This document shows, in pieces, positions 59,800 to 64,000 of a stretch of 64,000 nucleotides of DNA; position 1 is the stretch's first letter; each line of letters starts with the position of its first letter. This DNA comes from Nocardioides zeae (GTDB lineage: Bacteria; Actinomycetota; Actinomycetes; Propionibacteriales; Nocardioidaceae), in contig NZ_JAAGXA010000007.1 of assembly GCF_010686755.1 (NCBI RefSeq), positions 186,001-250,000 of the forward strand. Direction: 5' to 3'. The position numbers and the translations under genes are program-made. Under the pieces are notes generated by a model. The model searched no databases and was not told the origin of the DNA. It saw only the letters and a program-made list of their open reading frames with translations.

Positions 59800-60990
59800 G
59801 TGCACGCCACCTCCGAGATCCTCACCGCGCTCGCCGACGAGCTGGTGGCCGTGCGCCGTGACCTCCACGCCCACCCCGAGCTGGCCTGGACGGAGACGCG
59901 CACGACCCAGCTGCTCGCCGACCGGCTGCGGGCTGCGGGCATCCGCGTGCGCACCCTGACCACCACGGGCCTCGTGGCCGAGGTCGGGACGGAGGGCGAG
60001 GGGCCGGTCGTGGCGCTGCGCGGCGACATCGACGCGCTGCCGCTCGAGGACCGCACCGGGCTGGCGTGGGCCAGCACCGTGCCGGGCGTCGCCCACGCCT
60101 GCGGCCACGACGTGCACGCCAGCGCCCTCCTCGGCGCGGCGCTCACCCTGCAGCAGCTGCACGAGCGGGGTGCGCTGCCGGGACGGGTGCGCCTGCTCTT
60201 CCAGCCGGCGGAGGAGGTCATGCCCGGCGGGGCGCTGGAGCTCATCGCCGCCGGGGCCCTGGCCGACGTGGCGGCCGTGTTCGCCCTCCACTGCGACCCG
60301 TCGCTCGACGTGGGGGAGGTCGGGCTGCTCGAGGGGCCGATCACCGGCGCCGCCGACCACCTCGTCGTCCACCTCTCCGGTCGCGGCGGCCACACCTCGC
60401 GGCCGCACCTCACCGAGGACCTGACCTTCGCGCTCGGCAAGCTGCTCACCGAGCTGCCCGCCGTGCTGTCGCGGCGCATCGACCCGCGGGCCGGGGTCAG
60501 CGTCGTGTGGGGCCAGGTCGAGGCCGGCGTCGCCCCCAACGTGATCCCCGCCGAGGGCCGGATGTCCGGCACCGTCCGCATGCTCGACGCGGAGGCCTGG
60601 GCCGTCGCCGAGGACGTGGTGCGGCGGGCCGTCCAGCTGCTCGCCGAGCCGTACGGCGTCGAGGCCGTCGTGCACTACACCCGCGGCGTGCCGCCCGTCG
60701 TCAACGCCGCCTCCGCCACGGCCGCGCTGCGGCGCGCCGCGCTGACGGTGCTGGGGCCCACCGGGGCCGCGACGACGCGGCAGAGCCTGGGCGGCGAGGA
60801 CTTCGGGTGGTACCTGCAGCACGTCCCCGGCGCCCTCGCGCGGCTCGGGACCCGCACGCCCGGCGGGCGCACCTACGACCTGCACCAGGGCGACCTCGTG
60901 GTCGACGAGCGCGCCGTCACCATCGGCGCGGCGCTGCTTGCGGAGACGGCGCTCGAGGCGCTCGCAGGGCCGGCCGTCAACGCTAGGTAA
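59800..60990 (+). CDS. M20-family amidohydrolase/peptidase
   Basis: 396 residues of the M20D type (hippurate hydrolase, IAA-amino acid or N-acyl amino acid amidohydrolases). VAVRRDLHAHPELAWTETRT is the N-terminal signature, and ALRGDIDALPLEDRTGL and AHACGHDVHASALLGAAL carry metal ligands including Cys and His. LLFQPAEEVMPGGALELI holds the catalytic Glu pair, and RGGHTSRPHLTEDL is in the dimerisation domain. QSLGGEDFGWYLQHVPGAL is the C-terminal metal site. The exact substrate is unknown. It lies next to a BMP/nucleoside-type importer, as in several actinobacteria. Confidence 0.93.
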   Translation: MHATSEILTALADELVAVRRDLHAHPELAWTETRTTQLLADRLRAAGIRVRTLTTTGLVAEVGTEGEGPVVALRGDIDALPLEDRTGLAWASTVPGVAHACGHDVHASALLGAALTLQQLHERGALPGRVRLLFQPAEEVMPGGALELIAAGALADVAAVFALHCDPSLDVGEVGLLEGPITGAADHLVVHLSGRGGHTSRPHLTEDLTFALGKLLTELPAVLSRRIDPRAGVSVVWGQVEAGVAPNVIPAEGRMSGTVRMLDAEAWAVAEDVVRRAVQLLAEPYGVEAVVHYTRGVPPVVNAASATAALRRAALTVLGPTGAATTRQSLGGEDFGWYLQHVPGALARLGTRTPGGRTYDLHQGDLVVDERAVTIGAALLAETALEALAGPAVNAR

Positions 60991-61004
60991 CAGTTCGATG
61001 GAGA

Positions 61005-61046
61005 ACGCCCCGATCGACGTGACGCCCCGATCCGCGCCGTTAGTGT
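61005..61046. promoter_or_regulatory. Direct repeats and possible -10 upstream of the BMP lipoprotein gene
   Basis: ACGCCCCGATC occurs twice, at 61005-61015 and 61022-61032, 17 bp apart, followed by TAGTGT at 61041-61046, a possible -10 giving a leader of about 52 nt. The repeats would sit over the -35 area and could be activator or repressor half-sites. Confidence 0.4.
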
Positions 61047-61104
61047 GAGCGCGTTGCGCCCGACCAGTGGCGCTCCCGAGCACGATATTTCTTGAGGAGG
61101 CTTC

Positions 61105-62151
61105 GTGAGGCGCACGAAGTTCGCCGCGGTCCTTGCCGCGGGTGTCCTGGCCCTTGCCGGTTGCGGCGACAGCGGCAGCAGCGACGACAACTCGAACGGC
61201 GGTGGCGGCGACGGCGCCGGCTCCGACATCAAGGTGGGCCTGGCCTACGACGTCGGTGGTCGCGGCGACCAGTCCTTCAACGACTCGGCGGCCGCGGGCC
61301 TCGACCAGGCGAAGGACGAGTTCGACGTCCAGTCGCAGGAGTCGGAGGCCGAGGACGGCGAGGCCGAGTCGGCCCGCGAGGAGCGCCTGCGCACCTTCGC
61401 CGACGCCGGCTACGACCCGATCATCGCGGTCGGCTTCGCCTACGGCCCGGCCGTGCAGAAGGTCTCGGCGGAGTACACGGACGTCCAGTTCGCGATCATC
61501 GACGACTCGACGAACACCGCCGACAACGTCACCAACCTCGTCTTCGCCGAGGAGCAGGGCTCGTTCCTGGTCGGTGCCGCTGCGGCCCTCAAGACCGAGA
61601 CCGACCACATCGGCTTCATCGGTGGTGTCGAGACGCCGCTCATCCAGAAGTTCCAGGCGGGCTACGTCGCGGGCGCCGAGGCGGTCAACCCGGACATCCA
61701 GATCGACGTCACCTACCTGACGCAGCCGCCGGACTTCTCCGGCTTCGCCGACCCGGCCCGCGGCAAGACCGCGGCCCAGGGCATGTACGACGCGGGTGCC
61801 GACATCGTCTACCACGCGGCCGGTGGCTCGGGTGGCGGCGTCTTCGAGGCGGCGTCCGAGTCCGGCAACCGCGCGATCGGTGTCGACTCCGACCAGTACA
61901 ACACCGCCGACCCGTCGGTGCGCGACGCGATCATGACGTCGATGCTGAAGAACGTGAACGTGGCGGTCTACGAGTACCTGTCCGACATCGTCAACGGCGA
62001 GGAGGTCGGCGGCACGGTGACCTACGACCTCGCGGCCGACGGCGTGGGCTACTCGACCAGCGGCGGCTTCATCGACGACATCGTCGAGCAGCTGGACGAG
62101 TACAAGCAGCAGATCGTCGACGGTGACATCGAGGTCCCCACGACCCCGTGA
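61105..62151 (+). CDS. BMP-family substrate-binding lipoprotein (nucleoside type)
   Basis: 348 residues. Lipoprotein signal peptide (VLALAGCGDSG, lipid Cys at about 20) and a Ser/Asn/Gly linker. The mature protein has KVGLAYDVGGRGDQSFNDSAAAGLDQAK, the N-terminal signature of the BMP/PnrA family, whose characterised members bind purine nucleosides. DPIIAVGFAYGPAVQKVS, GFIGGVETPLIQKFQAGYVAGAEAVNPDI and YHAAGGSGGGVFEAA are further family segments. The GTG start has GAGGAGG 5-6 nt upstream. It is followed by a hairpin and then the ATPase of the same importer. Confidence 0.93.
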   Translation: MRRTKFAAVLAAGVLALAGCGDSGSSDDNSNGGGGDGAGSDIKVGLAYDVGGRGDQSFNDSAAAGLDQAKDEFDVQSQESEAEDGEAESAREERLRTFADAGYDPIIAVGFAYGPAVQKVSAEYTDVQFAIIDDSTNTADNVTNLVFAEEQGSFLVGAAAALKTETDHIGFIGGVETPLIQKFQAGYVAGAEAVNPDIQIDVTYLTQPPDFSGFADPARGKTAAQGMYDAGADIVYHAAGGSGGGVFEAASESGNRAIGVDSDQYNTADPSVRDAIMTSMLKNVNVAVYEYLSDIVNGEEVGGTVTYDLAADGVGYSTSGGFIDDIVEQLDEYKQQIVDGDIEVPTTP

Positions 62152-62158
62152 CGTCTCC

Positions 62159-62196
62159 GGACCGAGCGGGCGGGGGCGACCCCGCCCGCTCGGTCC
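62159..62196. terminator. Hairpin between the binding-protein and ATPase genes
   Basis: Perfect 16-bp arms at 62159-62174 and 62181-62196 (left arm GGACCGAGCGGGCGGG) with a 6-nt loop start 8 nt after the lipoprotein stop. Within an importer operon it probably causes partial termination, so that more binding protein than ATPase is made, or stabilises the upstream mRNA. Confidence 0.8.
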
Positions 62197-62334
62197 AGGT
62201 CGCGTGCCCGGTCAGGACCGGGCAGCGTCGGCGTCTCCTACAGTGACGCCAGTGACACACCATCCAGTGCAGCGGACCCGAGGACGGCACGTCGTCGTCC
62301 CCGGGTCCGTCGCCCGTTCGGGAGGTCCCCGCTC

Positions 62335-63896
<1,562 letters not shown>

Positions 63897-63900
<4 letters not shown>

Positions 63901-64000
63901 ACGTCCGACTGACCAAGCTGCTCCTCGGGCTGGCCGCTCCGCTGCTCGCCCTGGGGCTCGCGTTCCTCATCACGAGCCTCGTGCTCGCGCTCGCCGGCGA
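63897..64000 (+). CDS. ABC importer permease, 5' end only
   Basis: The first 34 codons of a membrane protein starting at a GTG that overlaps the ATPase stop: a short basic leader and one long hydrophobic helix (LLLGLAAPLLALGLAFLITSLVLALAG). Position and coupling identify it as the permease of the BMP/nucleoside importer. The rest lies beyond the window. Confidence 0.8.

Overview
The window is very GC-rich, densely coded DNA with many GTG starts and GTGA/ATGA stop-start overlaps, typical of an actinobacterium. The gene content fits Nocardioidaceae best (a Nocardioides-like organism, inferred from memory of gene neighbourhoods, not from a search): DUF4245, DUF6350 and DUF3017 proteins, an LpqY-SugABC-type sugar importer, a monomeric isocitrate dehydrogenase, and the order pcrA - M23 peptidase - sucCD - purN - purH - folD - DUF3017 - trpS - yihY - sdh - mutAB - bmp. 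That order resembles the chromosomal core region known from Streptomyces, in compressed form. I see no rRNA, tRNA, CRISPR array, transposase, integrase or phage gene, so this is core chromosome with a few accessory insertions.

Layout. 1-5 kb: the end of a MGG-repeat protein, a repeat-rich gap, then a leftward sugar ABC importer operon (binding lipoprotein, two permeases, ATPase) behind a palindromic operator. 5-11 kb: alpha/beta hydrolase, glpX, a molybdate importer modABC with its own HTH-TOBE regulator, and a DUF4245 protein. 11-18.5 kb: a secreted glycerophosphodiesterase, a PspC-domain membrane protein facing a PspC-domain histidine kinase with its LuxR-type response regulator, an amino-acid permease and a universal stress protein. 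18.6-21.8 kb: a flavin monooxygenase diverging from a GAF-domain regulator across a tandem-repeat control region. 22-28.6 kb: the PcrA helicase, an M23 peptidase and sucCD, with a perfect CRP-type site between the last two.

28.7-32.8 kb is the most unusual part. An ECF sigma factor overlaps a gene for a membrane protein with an extracellular region. Just upstream lies a single 613-residue gene that appears to join the same kinds of parts (sigma-like regions 2 and 4, an arginine patch, one membrane helix and a large extracellular region) in one polypeptide.

33-41 kb holds one-carbon and purine genes (DUF6350, purN, a ZTP riboswitch, purH, folD, DUF3017), a lipoprotein, and a monomeric NADP-isocitrate dehydrogenase behind a candidate operator. 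41-49.4 kb holds a four-domain ABC exporter with one degenerate ATP site, an MFS exporter, trpS, a 2H phosphoesterase, a YihY membrane protein and a small membrane protein. 49.5-53 kb is a three-gene succinate dehydrogenase operon. 53-59.5 kb is a glycosyltransferase and the mutA-mutB-meaB methylmalonyl-CoA mutase operon, whose product succinyl-CoA feeds the same segment of the TCA cycle as sucCD and sdh. 59.5-64 kb is a modular inverted repeat, an M20 amidohydrolase, and the start of a BMP-family (nucleoside-type) ABC importer that runs off the right edge.

Intergenic DNA is richer in structure than usual: at least nine strong hairpins, four operator-like palindrome clusters, and several -10 hexamers only 7-10 nt before start codons, which points to leaderless mRNAs.
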